Shown here: positions 1 to 8,636 of the stretch, in pieces
How positions within the stretch are numbered: position 1 is the first letter of the stretch
Layout: the number at the start of each line of letters is the position of its first letter
Assembly (NCBI GenBank): GCA_964535305.1
Contig: CAZHTF010000002.1
Span: 62,001 to 126,000 of the forward strand
From: CAZHTF01 sp964535305
GTDB taxonomy: Bacteria; Planctomycetota; Phycisphaerae; UBA1845; Fen-1342
Direction of reading: 5' to 3'
Length of the DNA: 64,000 nt
Made by a program: the position numbers and the translations under genes
The notes under the pieces: generated by a model
Seen by the model: only the letters and a program-made list of their open reading frames with translations
Database searches by the model: none
What the model was told of the DNA's origin: nothing

Positions 1-1
1 T

Positions 2-646
2 TGGCAGGAGCTGGCCCGCGACTGGTGGCGCACCGACGGCGACGCGAACTACCCATTCGAGCTACTGGCACGCTCCGCGTGGCTGGAGACGCTGATCGTC
101 GACGCGGGCCGCGTGCCGCTGGAATGGATGCGGCCGAGCGAGCGGTCGGATTCGCTCTTCGAGCGCTTCTCGCCGGCAACCGCCGCGCGGCTGCGTGCCA
201 TGAAGACCTCGCTGACTCAGGCGGGTCTGGACCTGCTGGGGCGCATCACTGGGCACTCGCAGCATCGCGCCGAAGTGATTCTGGAAGGCCGCGCCCGCGC
301 GATCGACCACATGAAGGCCGGCGTGCTGCGGCAGATGGGCAAGAGCGTCCGTGCCCGCGCGTTCGTCTCAGACCTCGGCTCGCCCGCGCACGCCTACTCG
401 GAGCACTACGCGCTGCTCACCGCGCCGCTGCTGGTCATCGCCGGTGGGCGCGACCGCATCGCAAACGCGGCTGTGACGCGCGAGGCGTTCTTCGAGCGCG
501 TCTGCGCCGTCGACAAGGAATTTCGGCTGTTCGAAGAGTTCGCCCACGGCGAGTTTGAAGCAGCCCCGCGCGCCTGCGAGCGCGTCTACCCGGGCATCGC
601 CGATTGGATCCGCAACCGAAATGCGCTCGCGGACGCCGCGGATTGA
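2..646 (+). CDS. Alpha/beta hydrolase, C-terminal part (5' end outside window)
   Basis: The frame is open from base 2 to a TGA at 644-646, giving 214 residues with no start in the window, so the N-terminus and the nucleophile elbow lie upstream. What remains looks like the end of an alpha/beta hydrolase fold. A hydrophobic strand followed by a GGRDRIAN motif would carry the acid Asp. A later FAHGEFEAAP segment would carry the catalytic His, as in monoacylglycerol-lipase-like (hydrolase_4) enzymes. Substrate cannot be inferred. It is followed convergently by an unrelated leftward gene. The family call is fairly safe; any finer call is not. Confidence 0.7.
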   Translation, partial: WQELARDWWRTDGDANYPFELLARSAWLETLIVDAGRVPLEWMRPSERSDSLFERFSPATAARLRAMKTSLTQAGLDLLGRITGHSQHRAEVILEGRARAIDHMKAGVLRQMGKSVRARAFVSDLGSPAHAYSEHYALLTAPLLVIAGGRDRIANAAVTREAFFERVCAVDKEFRLFEEFAHGEFEAAPRACERVYPGIADWIRNRNALADAAD

Positions 647-741
647 CGCGCGCCGCGCAGCAGATCTGCGCCGCAGAACCCGCGCCGCGCCGGCGGCGGA
701 TCGCGATCCATTTCCGCGCCGACAGTCACCGACGCACCTGG

Positions 742-1977
742 TTAGGTCAACAGGTAATCCGCTGCCACGCGGATCGGGATCGGCGGAAAGCGCATCCGCA
801 GTCGCCACAACTGGAATTGGCTCAGCGGGACACCGATCTGCGAGCAAACCCAGCGGATCATCTCGGATTGTCGCGGGACTTCCGCGGCGACCGGGGCTGA
901 ATCGGCGCGGCCCATGTCGTCGAGCTGCTCGGGAATGGGGATCCCATGAAAGTCCACGCCGCGCAGATACGGGTGTTCGGATTGAATCGTGCTGTAGACG
1001 TGAAGTGTGACCGGGCTGTCGATCAATCCCTCAGCCAAGAAAATGTCATAAACCAGCCGCTCGCAGGGTGTGGTGACAGCCATCGTAACCGCGTCCCTGC
1101 GGTGCTCCTGCCGCGGCATGTCGCTCATGCGCTCGCCTGTAACAACGTCGACCGCGGCGAGCTGCCCGACGGCACCGGGTGCAAGCTCATCTTCAAACGT
1201 CACGCCGCCAACGACGCGGCGGTGAATCGGTGGCAGCGGCTGCGAGGAGAATGCGGGCAGCACGAATAACGCCGTCAGATCGTCCGTCCCGCTGCCACCC
1301 AACAGCGGGCGGCGCGTCACCAGTGAAGACGGCCCGTCGGAGTGCAGCAGCGTGGTGCGCGAAATCTGCCAATGCAGGTTGGGACGATTGCGGCGCAGAC
1401 CAAAATGCCCGCGAATGCGCGCGACATCGGGCATGAAGCCGTCCAGCGGCGGCAACAGGAAATCGGCCTGATACATGACCGCCGCCTGCACACCCAGAAA
1501 GTAGGCATTCGCGCGGAAGCCATCGCGTCGCAGGGCGGTCTCAAGCCGCGTGCGACCCTCGGGCGACAGCGCCCCGAGCATGCTGGTAGCCGAGGCGCGA
1601 TCACCTGCGTGAATCTGCGTCAGCCGTTCGAACGCGGCATAGGCGCCGTTTGCTTCGCGGATTGCGTCGCTGTTGACGCCGATCGCCGCCGCGGCTTCGA
1701 GAAAGCGGTGAAACCCGGCTCGGCCTGGGATGTGCGCTGGCGAAGGGCAGCCGCCCGAGCCTTGTCCGACATTCCAGATTTTCCACGCCAGGCTGCGATC
1801 CAGTCCGAGACGGTTGGAGACCTCGACCGCGCGCTCAACACCCTGGCACGCCGCGAGTACATCCGCCGTCGCACGCCGCAATTGCCGAAGAATGTTTGCA
1901 GCTTCGGTCTGGAAGGCGTCCGTGGCCTGGGCGATTTCGGGTGCGTCAGCGTCGGCGGGTGGTTTACGGGCCGGCAT
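742..1977 (-). CDS. Conserved-looking hypothetical protein, 411 aa
   Basis: A 411-residue soluble protein that I do not recognise. The first 90 residues are Ala/Gln-rich and predicted helical (an ILRQLRRATADVLAACQG region), followed by a WKIWNVGQGSGGCPSP stretch. The middle is mixed, with an IRGHFGLRRNRPNLHWQISR segment. There is no signal peptide, membrane helix or clear catalytic motif. The leftward ATG at 1977 was taken because it opens the frame. Codon use is like the neighbours and the frame is long, so it is probably real. It is separated by about 240 bp from the prepilin peptidase gene upstream and has its own transcription unit or read-through from it. Confidence 0.6.
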   Translation of the reverse strand: MPARKPPADADAPEIAQATDAFQTEAANILRQLRRATADVLAACQGVERAVEVSNRLGLDRSLAWKIWNVGQGSGGCPSPAHIPGRAGFHRFLEAAAAIGVNSDAIREANGAYAAFERLTQIHAGDRASATSMLGALSPEGRTRLETALRRDGFRANAYFLGVQAAVMYQADFLLPPLDGFMPDVARIRGHFGLRRNRPNLHWQISRTTLLHSDGPSSLVTRRPLLGGSGTDDLTALFVLPAFSSQPLPPIHRRVVGGVTFEDELAPGAVGQLAAVDVVTGERMSDMPRQEHRRDAVTMAVTTPCERLVYDIFLAEGLIDSPVTLHVYSTIQSEHPYLRGVDFHGIPIPEQLDDMGRADSAPVAAEVPRQSEMIRWVCSQIGVPLSQFQLWRLRMRFPPIPIRVAADYLLT

Positions 1978-2214
1978 GGATTTAAGCGTACTTGGCGCGG
2001 ACGGTAGGGATCAAGCTCTGTCTGAACATTTCTTTAAGAGCGCTCGCAAGTTACTCCCGCTCGAGACCAGCATATCACGGACAAAGAGGGCCCGCAATCG
2101 ATCTGTCGCGCTGCGGCGCGACGCGGTTGGATTATCGATAGCAGCGACACGTTGTTTCTGAAATAGCGCTGGCACGATTCGCAAATTCCATCCCGTCTGT
2201 CGGCGACCCGATCT

Positions 2215-3654
2215 TCAGCCGCCCAACGTCCGCCGCAAAAGCTTCGCGATGACGACGGCAAAGCCGAATCCGAGCGCCAGTACACCGCCGCCCCACATGA
2301 GCACCGCCGGCTGCTCGCGCCAGGTGACCGCAACGGTTTCGGCGTAAATCGACGCGACGCGCGCCGCGGGCGCGTTTAACCAAAGCGCCAGCACAAAACC
2401 GATCGAAAGCCAAGGCCCATACGGAATCAGCACGCTGCGTTTCAGAAACATGCCGAGCGCCCAGCCCACCATCGCCAACCCGACCGAGAGCAAGAGCCCA
2501 AGCAGCGCCACGTCCCATCCGGCACAGGCCCCCGCCGCGGCGAGAATGTAGATGTCGCCCACGCCGAACGCCTCGCGCCCGAAGACGAGCGTGAAAACGA
2601 TCCGCAGCAGCCAGCCGGCGGAGGCTGCGATTACCGCGCCCGTGCAGGCGATCGCCATGCCCGCCAGCGGCGCGATCCCGGCGATCGGCAACCAGCGCAG
2701 CGCCGCCAACCAGGCGTCCTGCACGGGCTGCACGCGTTCGATCAACAGGTAACAGAGCACGCCGCTCATCAGCGGCAGCGCCAGCCATCGCAGCTCCGCG
2801 AATGTCTGAGCGCGGGCCGCGCCGCTCTCGCGCTCGATCTCGGCTTCGACCCGTGCATCGGAATCGCGCGATTGTCCGCCGGCGAGTGCCGTTACCACGA
2901 ATATCACGCCAAAACCCAGCCAGATCAGCGGGTCGCGCAGCTCAGGGCTCTGACCGCTGCCGGCCAGCAGCCCCAGCGCCGTCAACAAAAGCGCGGCGAC
3001 GCCGATGCGGGCCAACCGCGAAGCGGCGGGTTGCTCCTTCGTTGGCGTCGCGAGCGGCTCAAGCGCCGGCTCGGGCTCCAACGGGCCGCGCCACAAAAGG
3101 AATCCCGAAACCAGCAGCGTCGCGCTCGCGCCGCCCAGTAGCGGGGCGTGGAAAGCGCTGGCAAGCTCTGCCGCGCGCGGCCAGAAGGCCAGCGCCAGCA
3201 CGCCGATCAGCAAGGCGAAGTTCGTGACGCGCACGTCGACCAGGTACCAGCGCAGGTCCACGACCGAGCTGGCGATCAGCGCCGCGATCAGCACCAGCCA
3301 AGATGCCAGCAGCGGCCAATCTGTCGCGAGGCGGGGCTGCTGCACGTGCAGGCGTGCAGCGGCGTCGAAGATCAGCACGTATGCCAGCAAAAACGCCAGC
3401 CCGCTGAGCGCCTCGACCAGCGGATACTGCGGCGAAATCGGAACGCGACAGGCGCGGCAGCGGCCGCGCAGCAGCAGCCAGCTCAGCACCGGAATGTTGT
3501 CGCCAGCGGAAATGGGTGCCCGGCAGGTTGGGCAAAACGAGCGCGAGGGGGACAGCAGCGACATGCCCGCCGGCAGGCGAAACACAACTACGTTCAGAAA
3601 GCTGCCGACGCAGAGGCCTAGCAGCCAGGCGAGCAGCGGCAGCGCCACAGTCAT
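2215..3654 (-). CDS. Prepilin peptidase (A24 family) with large central insertion
   Basis: This polytopic inner-membrane aspartic peptidase would cleave type IV prepilin-like leaders and may methylate the new N-terminus. The N-terminus has the typical GSFLNVVVFRLP motif, then two zinc-type CxxC pairs (CPTC and CRAC, about residues 42-70). A first catalytic Asp lies in the VVDLRWYLVD region and the second in FGVGDIYILAAAGA, the family's GxGD site. At 479 residues it is about twice the usual length because of a loop and extra helices between the two Asp regions (about residues 170-320). Its ATG overlaps the stop of the shikimate kinase gene by 4 bp (ATGA). Likely clients in this window are the pilin-like proteins at 22.4 and 55 kb. 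Confidence 0.88.
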   Translation of the reverse strand: MTVALPLLAWLLGLCVGSFLNVVVFRLPAGMSLLSPSRSFCPTCRAPISAGDNIPVLSWLLLRGRCRACRVPISPQYPLVEALSGLAFLLAYVLIFDAAARLHVQQPRLATDWPLLASWLVLIAALIASSVVDLRWYLVDVRVTNFALLIGVLALAFWPRAAELASAFHAPLLGGASATLLVSGFLLWRGPLEPEPALEPLATPTKEQPAASRLARIGVAALLLTALGLLAGSGQSPELRDPLIWLGFGVIFVVTALAGGQSRDSDARVEAEIERESGAARAQTFAELRWLALPLMSGVLCYLLIERVQPVQDAWLAALRWLPIAGIAPLAGMAIACTGAVIAASAGWLLRIVFTLVFGREAFGVGDIYILAAAGACAGWDVALLGLLLSVGLAMVGWALGMFLKRSVLIPYGPWLSIGFVLALWLNAPAARVASIYAETVAVTWREQPAVLMWGGGVLALGFGFAVVIAKLLRRTLGG

Positions 3655-4244
3655 CTGGGCACATCCGCAAGCGCGGTATCAACCCACTCGAGAACTCGCG
3701 CCGTGACCTGCTCCGCGCTCAGCGCGGCCGTGTCGATCTTCACCGCCGCCAGCTGCGCGTAGAGCGGTTCGCGTTCGCGGCTCAGTCTGTTCAGTTCTTC
3801 CAGCAGCGGCAGCTCCGTCAACGCCGGCCGGAGCGTGGCCGACCGCGGATCGTGCGTCAACCGCCGACAGAGCTCCTCCGGCGGCGCGGTGAGCCAGACG
3901 CAGGCGTGCGGTGCGAGCACGGCGCGATTGTCGGCCCGCAGCACGGCCCCACCGCCTACGCTGAGCACGGCGGCGAATTGTGGCGGCGCAGCGGTCGGCG
4001 GCGCTTGCGGCGCGGACGGCAGCGCCGCGCACAGGGCCGCGTGTTCCAGCTCGCGGAAGTGTGCCTCGCCGCGGGCCGCGAATAGCGCGGCGACGCTCGC
4101 GCCGGCGGCGCGCTCGATCTGCTGATCCAGGTCGATGAATGCCCGGTCAAGCCGCTGCGCGACGCGCAGGCCGATCGTGGTCTTGCCGCTGCCGCGCGGG
4201 CCGATGAATACCAGGACTGTCGCGTTTGGGGAGAAACGCCGCAT
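3651..4244 (-). CDS. aroK: Shikimate kinase
   Basis: A 197-residue kinase that phosphorylates shikimate at the 3-hydroxyl with ATP, in aromatic amino acid (chorismate) synthesis. The N-terminus has a P-loop, GPRGSGKTT, followed by FIDLDQQIE, the conserved DxD that binds Mg and shikimate. Next come GEAHFRELEHAA (the FRxxE substrate motif) and a GGGAVLR glycine-rich loop. An in-frame ATG exists further upstream at 4322. I chose 4244 because it places the P-loop at the usual distance and starts 15 bp after the preceding gene's stop instead of overlapping it. It is translationally coupled to the prepilin peptidase by a 4-bp overlap, an odd partner for aroK. Confidence 0.88.
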   Translation of the reverse strand: MRRFSPNATVLVFIGPRGSGKTTIGLRVAQRLDRAFIDLDQQIERAAGASVAALFAARGEAHFRELEHAALCAALPSAPQAPPTAAPPQFAAVLSVGGGAVLRADNRAVLAPHACVWLTAPPEELCRRLTHDPRSATLRPALTELPLLEELNRLSREREPLYAQLAAVKIDTAALSAEQVTARVLEWVDTALADVPR

Positions 4245-4258
4245 GCGCGCCGCTTCAG

Positions 4259-5098
4259 TCAACGATACACCGTATGCCGCAGCGTCTCGCGCGGGCGCTC
4301 GGCGTCGAAGAGCACGGCACACAAGCGGTCATCCGTCTGCCCGGGGTTGATACACAGCGTCTGACCGACCCAGTCGTGATAATCGCCGGTGACCTGCGGC
4401 GATTCGTGCACATGCCCATGCAGGGCGCAGATCGGGCTGCGCGTCTCGATGAACTTTCGCACGGCCCGCGAGCCGATCGGCGCATCCAGATGCGGCAAGC
4501 GGTCGAGTTTGGTCGCGTAGGGCGGCGCGTGGCAGACGAAGATCCAGGGCGCGGGCACCATCGGGAAGAGCTGCAGGTCGACCGCCAGTGCCTCGGGCCG
4601 CTTGAAGTGCTCCGCAGACGAGACTGCGCGAATCGCAGCCGAGGTCACGTCCCAGATCGAGCCGCCGTTCTGCGGCAGCGGGTCGCCGGGCAGATCCAAG
4701 CGTTCAAAATCCTTAACGAAGTGCGGCGTGGGCGGTGTGCGAGCGTAGCCCGTGAAGTGTACGCCGTTGATCGGCAGCGGCTTCTCGCCATTCAGCAGGG
4801 CCAGCGCGCCACTGCTTCGCAGGCGTGCGACATGCGTCTCGGTCAGCAGCCAGTCGTGGTTTCCGAGGATGCACGCGATGGTCAAGTTGGGCCGCAGCTT
4901 GGTCCAGGTTTGGATGCGCGCGGAGAACACGTCGTCGACGTACGCCGCCTGCGAGGCGGCCGGATCGGCGCCGTTGCCATCGGGAAACAGGTCGCCCCCG
5001 AGCAGCAGAACGTCCGGCGTTTCGGCGGCGATCAAGCGCTCAAGTTGATCATAGAGCGCGACGCGACCATGCAGGTCGCTCGTGAAACAGATCTGCAT
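4259..5098 (-). CDS. Calcineurin-like metallophosphoesterase
   Basis: A 279-residue soluble binuclear-metal phosphoesterase. The motifs appear in canonical order: SDLHG near the N-terminus, GGDLFPDG, GNHDW, CHAPPY and a C-terminal ALHGHVHES. These supply the Asp, His and Asn metal ligands of the superfamily. The substrate is unknown; members hydrolyse cyclic nucleotides, phosphoproteins or nucleic acids. It lies mid-operon, 35 bp after a small lipoprotein gene and 14 bp before shikimate kinase. Confidence 0.88.
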   Translation of the reverse strand: MQICFTSDLHGRVALYDQLERLIAAETPDVLLLGGDLFPDGNGADPAASQAAYVDDVFSARIQTWTKLRPNLTIACILGNHDWLLTETHVARLRSSGALALLNGEKPLPINGVHFTGYARTPPTPHFVKDFERLDLPGDPLPQNGGSIWDVTSAAIRAVSSAEHFKRPEALAVDLQLFPMVPAPWIFVCHAPPYATKLDRLPHLDAPIGSRAVRKFIETRSPICALHGHVHESPQVTGDYHDWVGQTLCINPGQTDDRLCAVLFDAERPRETLRHTVYR

Positions 5099-5133
5099 TC
5101 GTACACAGTCCCGCGGCTAGCCCCCGGGGCAAA

Positions 5134-5373
5134 TCAGTACAACGTATTCTCGGCGAGCGCATCGAGGTTGTCGAGCGCTCGCTGCAGCGAATCCGTGAGT
5201 TCATCGCCGGCCTGCAGCAGCGGCGCGTCGCCGTCGGGCGTGGAGTAGCGCGGCTCGAACGTGCCCGAGCGACGGGCGCCGCAGCCCGCGCCAGCAGCCG
5301 TGAGCGCCGCGATGCAAAGCGCTTTCAAGGGTAAATCCCAAGCCGTTTTACCACGAGCCAGACGACAGCGCAT
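5134..5373 (-). CDS. Small putative lipoprotein, 79 aa
   Basis: A short protein with a positively charged start, a hydrophobic stretch (LKALCIAALTAAGAGC) and a Cys at position 31 in a lipobox-like AGAGC context, so probably lipid-modified. The mature part is about 48 residues and acidic, with a helical DELTDSLQRALDNLDAL end. No known domain is seen. The ATG at 5373 gives a long n-region; an in-frame TTG at 5328 would give a more typical signal. It sits between the membrane glycosyltransferase and the metallophosphoesterase genes in the same direction. Confidence 0.5.
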   Translation of the reverse strand: MRCRLARGKTAWDLPLKALCIAALTAAGAGCGARRSGTFEPRYSTPDGDAPLLQAGDELTDSLQRALDNLDALAENTLY

Positions 5374-5399
5374 GCAGGTTCCTCGGGCCCACCTGCTGA

Positions 5400-7523
5400 T
5401 TACTTCGGCGTTCCGAGGCGCGGAACTTGCGGTTGAATTTCCCCGTACGTTTGGAGTTTTCTTTGGAGAACGGCATATTGTCCCGGGGCAGGCTCAAACA
5501 CGGCCTGGTACTCGCCTAGTTCTGAATAGGGCACGTTCATCAAGACAATCCAGTCGAGGCCGCGTTGCCGCGCCTGCGTCAGCCAATCGCCTCGCCAATC
5601 CAGCAGCACAACTTCGCGCGCCAGGTGCGGCCCGAAGAATGGGAAATCCCAACTGTCGCCGTCATGCGAGACATAGCCAAGCCGCTCGATCGGCGGCCGG
5701 GCCGAGTCGATCGTGCGGGCCATGTCTGCCTGCATCGGCCGCACGGTCGCCCGCCGCCGCTCGCGCGGCAGATCGAAAATGGTCCGTGCGGATGCGTCCA
5801 TGCGTGTCACAGCGATCGACGGGGCCATGGGCTTGCGTTCATTGTGAAGGTGCACATCCAGCATATGCGCCGCGCCGATCCCCGCGACGACGACGCCCAC
5901 GATGACACCGCGCGGCCCGCGGCGGTCGAGCAAGCGCGCCGCCAGCGGAGCAGCCAGCACCGCCGCTGGCAGCAGGTAGCGGTTGATCGAGTTCATGAAC
6001 ATGAACGTGCCCAGGCACGTCAGCACGTGCGCCAACAAATTCGCGGCCAGCAACCACGCCAGCGTGCGTTGCGGCGTCGCACGATCGCGGCACAGCCACG
6101 CCGCGATTGCCGCGAGCAGTGCCGCCACGATCCCGGCGCGGACGTCAATCGCGACGGCCAGCAGCAGCGCCGCGATGCCGCCGAGCGCCAACAGCGCGCC
6201 TGCGCGGCGGATCGCCAGCAGCGCTGCCAAAGCCCCGACCGGCAGCAACACGAAGCCTGTCAAGCCAAACCACGATACGTCTTCGTGCACCGTGCGATAG
6301 AGCGTGTCTTCCAACCGCATGGCGCGGCGGTCGGAGGTGTCATCGACATTCGCGCCCAGCCAGCGGCCCAGAGCGCGAATGGCGGGAATGCGGCGCTTGT
6401 CGGGCGTGATGTCGTAGGTCTCGAACGGCAGCTCAAATGCATCCACGCCGCAGCGAATCAGGTTGGCGCGGATCTGCTGTGCATCGCGTTTGGCGGAGAT
6501 GGGCGAGAGCGCGTCGACGCGATTGAGCGTACCGAGCTCGTGCAGGTTGTCAACATACGACTCGCCGCCGACGACGAGGATCAGCGGCAGGACCAGCAGT
6601 GCGTAGCGCAGCAGGAAAATCAGCGGCCGCTGCTGATATGACCAGATCGCGGCGAGCAGCAGCGTGACGAAAAGCGGCGCCAGCAGCAAGGCGGTGCCCT
6701 TCGTGGACAGCATCAGCCCGGCGGCGACGCCGCTGATCACGATCAGGCCGCTGCTTGCCCGCTGTGCGGCGCGCAGCATGAGAAACAGGCTGGCGGCGAC
6801 AGTCCAGGCGAAGAGCAGGTCGATCTGCGTGCTAGTGGATTGCAGCAGCGGCTGCGGCATCAGGCAGATCAGCAGCCCCGCCAGCAACGCCGCCCGCCGG
6901 CGCACGCGCAGCGCGCGGGCCAGGCCGTACACACATGGCAGCAGCCACACCCACGAAAGGAGCTGCACGAACCCGGCCAGGTAATCGCCGCGCACGAAGA
7001 TCAGCGCGTACATCTGCAGGATCGACGCACCGCGCGGGTAGTCGTTGTGCAGCGGATTGTGCGAGGGGAAATCGGCCACCTGCTGATGCTGCATCCAGAA
7101 CGCCGCCCGCGCCAGGTGGCAGGTCATCGCATCCCAGGTATTCGGCGGGACGTAGAGCACCAGGAAGCTCGCGGCGCACAGCGAAAGCAGCGCCGCGCCA
7201 CCTGCGATCATCAGTGGCGCGTAACGCCGCAGCAGTTGCAGAAAACGCCGCGGCTGACCTGCGGACCAGGGCCACAGCCGCGGCCGGCCGCGCCGCAGCC
7301 AGATGACCAGCGCCACGGTGGCGAGCGCGGCATGCAGGCCGGCGAGTGCGGCCGCCGACAGCCACGGCCGCAGCGAGACCAGGTGTGCCACGCCGACGGC
7401 CTGTGCGTACGCGAGCACGCCCAGGCCGACCAGCGCTTCGGCGCCCGGGCGCAGCCGCAGCAGATTTCCAATCGTCAGCGAAGCAAACAGCGTGCAGAGC
7501 AGCGTGAGCGCCAGCAGCAGCAT
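5400..7523 (-). CDS. Polytopic GT-C type glycosyltransferase (GT39/ArnT-like)
   Basis: A 707-residue integral membrane protein with about eleven hydrophobic helices in the first 550 residues and a soluble C-terminal domain. The first large periplasmic loop contains YVPPNTWDAMTCHLARAAFW, with an acidic residue in the position used by lipid-phosphate-dependent GT-C enzymes, and HNPLHNDYPRG. It probably transfers a sugar from a polyprenyl-phosphate donor on the outer face of the membrane. It lies 6 bp downstream of a polyprenyl-phosphate glycosyltransferase-like gene (GT2), which would make such a donor; this supports a donor/transferase pair. Acceptor unknown. Confidence 0.72.
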   Translation of the reverse strand: MLLLALTLLCTLFASLTIGNLLRLRPGAEALVGLGVLAYAQAVGVAHLVSLRPWLSAAALAGLHAALATVALVIWLRRGRPRLWPWSAGQPRRFLQLLRRYAPLMIAGGAALLSLCAASFLVLYVPPNTWDAMTCHLARAAFWMQHQQVADFPSHNPLHNDYPRGASILQMYALIFVRGDYLAGFVQLLSWVWLLPCVYGLARALRVRRRAALLAGLLICLMPQPLLQSTSTQIDLLFAWTVAASLFLMLRAAQRASSGLIVISGVAAGLMLSTKGTALLLAPLFVTLLLAAIWSYQQRPLIFLLRYALLVLPLILVVGGESYVDNLHELGTLNRVDALSPISAKRDAQQIRANLIRCGVDAFELPFETYDITPDKRRIPAIRALGRWLGANVDDTSDRRAMRLEDTLYRTVHEDVSWFGLTGFVLLPVGALAALLAIRRAGALLALGGIAALLLAVAIDVRAGIVAALLAAIAAWLCRDRATPQRTLAWLLAANLLAHVLTCLGTFMFMNSINRYLLPAAVLAAPLAARLLDRRGPRGVIVGVVVAGIGAAHMLDVHLHNERKPMAPSIAVTRMDASARTIFDLPRERRRATVRPMQADMARTIDSARPPIERLGYVSHDGDSWDFPFFGPHLAREVVLLDWRGDWLTQARQRGLDWIVLMNVPYSELGEYQAVFEPAPGQYAVLQRKLQTYGEIQPQVPRLGTPK

Positions 7524-7529
7524 CTTCGC

Positions 7530-8411
7530 CTATACGCGATGCTCGTGGGCAAGCGGCTCGGTGGCGCGCGGCGGGGGGTGCGTGCCGCTCGAGGCGCGCT
7601 GCTGCGCCTCGGCGCTGACGCCGCTGGCGTGCAGTGCGTCGGCGCTGGCGCGCAGCAGTTCACGAGGTTCCGTGGCGGCGCGCTGCTGGCAAGCGCTGAT
7701 CGCACTGAAGCGGATGCGGGCCAGCACGCGCAGGTACATCACGCCGTCGTGCCAGCGCACTTTCTTGCCCTCGGCCACGCTGCGCGGCTTGTAGCTGACG
7801 GGCAGTTCCTGGATTTTGTAGCCCAGCCGCAGCAGCTTGGCGGTGATCTCGGGCTCGATCTCGAAGCCGGTGGCGCGCAGCCTCAACCGGGCCGCCGTTG
7901 CCCGCGAAAGGATCTTGTAGCCACAAGCCATGTCCGTAAGACGTGCGGCGTAGAGCACGTTGGTCACGCGCGTGAGGAACCAGTTTGCCCAGCGTGTCAC
8001 CGCGGGGACGCTGCGATCGAAGCCCGCCTTGAAGCGCGAGCCGTAGACCACTTCTGCCTGCCCGGCGAGCACGGGTGCGACCAGTTTCGGCAGGTCGTCG
8101 GGATCCAGCTCCAGGTCGCCGTCCTGAAATGCCAGCACGGCGCCGTTGGCCAGGCCGATCCCGTTTCGCAGGGCGCCGCCTTTGCCGAAATTGGCCGGGC
8201 TGTGGAAGACGATACCGCGCACATCCGGCGGAAAGCGGTAGCGGTCGAGAATCTGGCGCGTTGCGTCGCTCGAGCCATCGTTCACGACCACGATCTCGGT
8301 CTTAGCGCGTTCGAAACGCAGCGCACACACCCGATCCAACACCTGCTGGATCGAGCGCTCCTCATTGAACGCCGGGATGATGATCGAAACCACCTGCTCG
8401 GCCTGGCTCAT
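7530..8411 (-). CDS. Glycosyltransferase family 2, polyprenyl-phosphate sugar synthase-like
   Basis: A 293-residue GT-A fold enzyme. After a start chosen at 8411 (MSQAEQVVSIII), the motifs are IIPAFNEE, VVNDGSSD and FQDGDLELDP, the last carrying the DxD metal site, then VYGSRF. These match dolichyl/undecaprenyl-phosphate glucose or mannose synthases that lack C-terminal membrane helices. A longer frame runs upstream to 8531, but the extra 40 residues look non-coding. It is the first gene of a leftward operon and precedes the GT-C transferase that could use its product. The last 60 residues are low in conserved motifs. Confidence 0.82.
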   Translation of the reverse strand: MSQAEQVVSIIIPAFNEERSIQQVLDRVCALRFERAKTEIVVVNDGSSDATRQILDRYRFPPDVRGIVFHSPANFGKGGALRNGIGLANGAVLAFQDGDLELDPDDLPKLVAPVLAGQAEVVYGSRFKAGFDRSVPAVTRWANWFLTRVTNVLYAARLTDMACGYKILSRATAARLRLRATGFEIEPEITAKLLRLGYKIQELPVSYKPRSVAEGKKVRWHDGVMYLRVLARIRFSAISACQQRAATEPRELLRASADALHASGVSAEAQQRASSGTHPPPRATEPLAHEHRV

Positions 8412-8636
8412 ATACGCTCCGCGCCAACACCTCCAGTATCCGCGATTTGTAGCGAAATGGGAACCAAGCCACGGGAGCCCGGCCGCGAACGGCCCGCCGC
8501 CCACCTGGACATTTCTCGTCCTACAACGCATTCTGCGCGGTGCGCGTGACCTGCGCGCAGCGCCTGCGAGTAATCCTGCATGCGAGCCTGCCGTAGCGCT
8601 CGCATCAGCCGAGTCGCTCGTCGTTAGGAGAAAATC

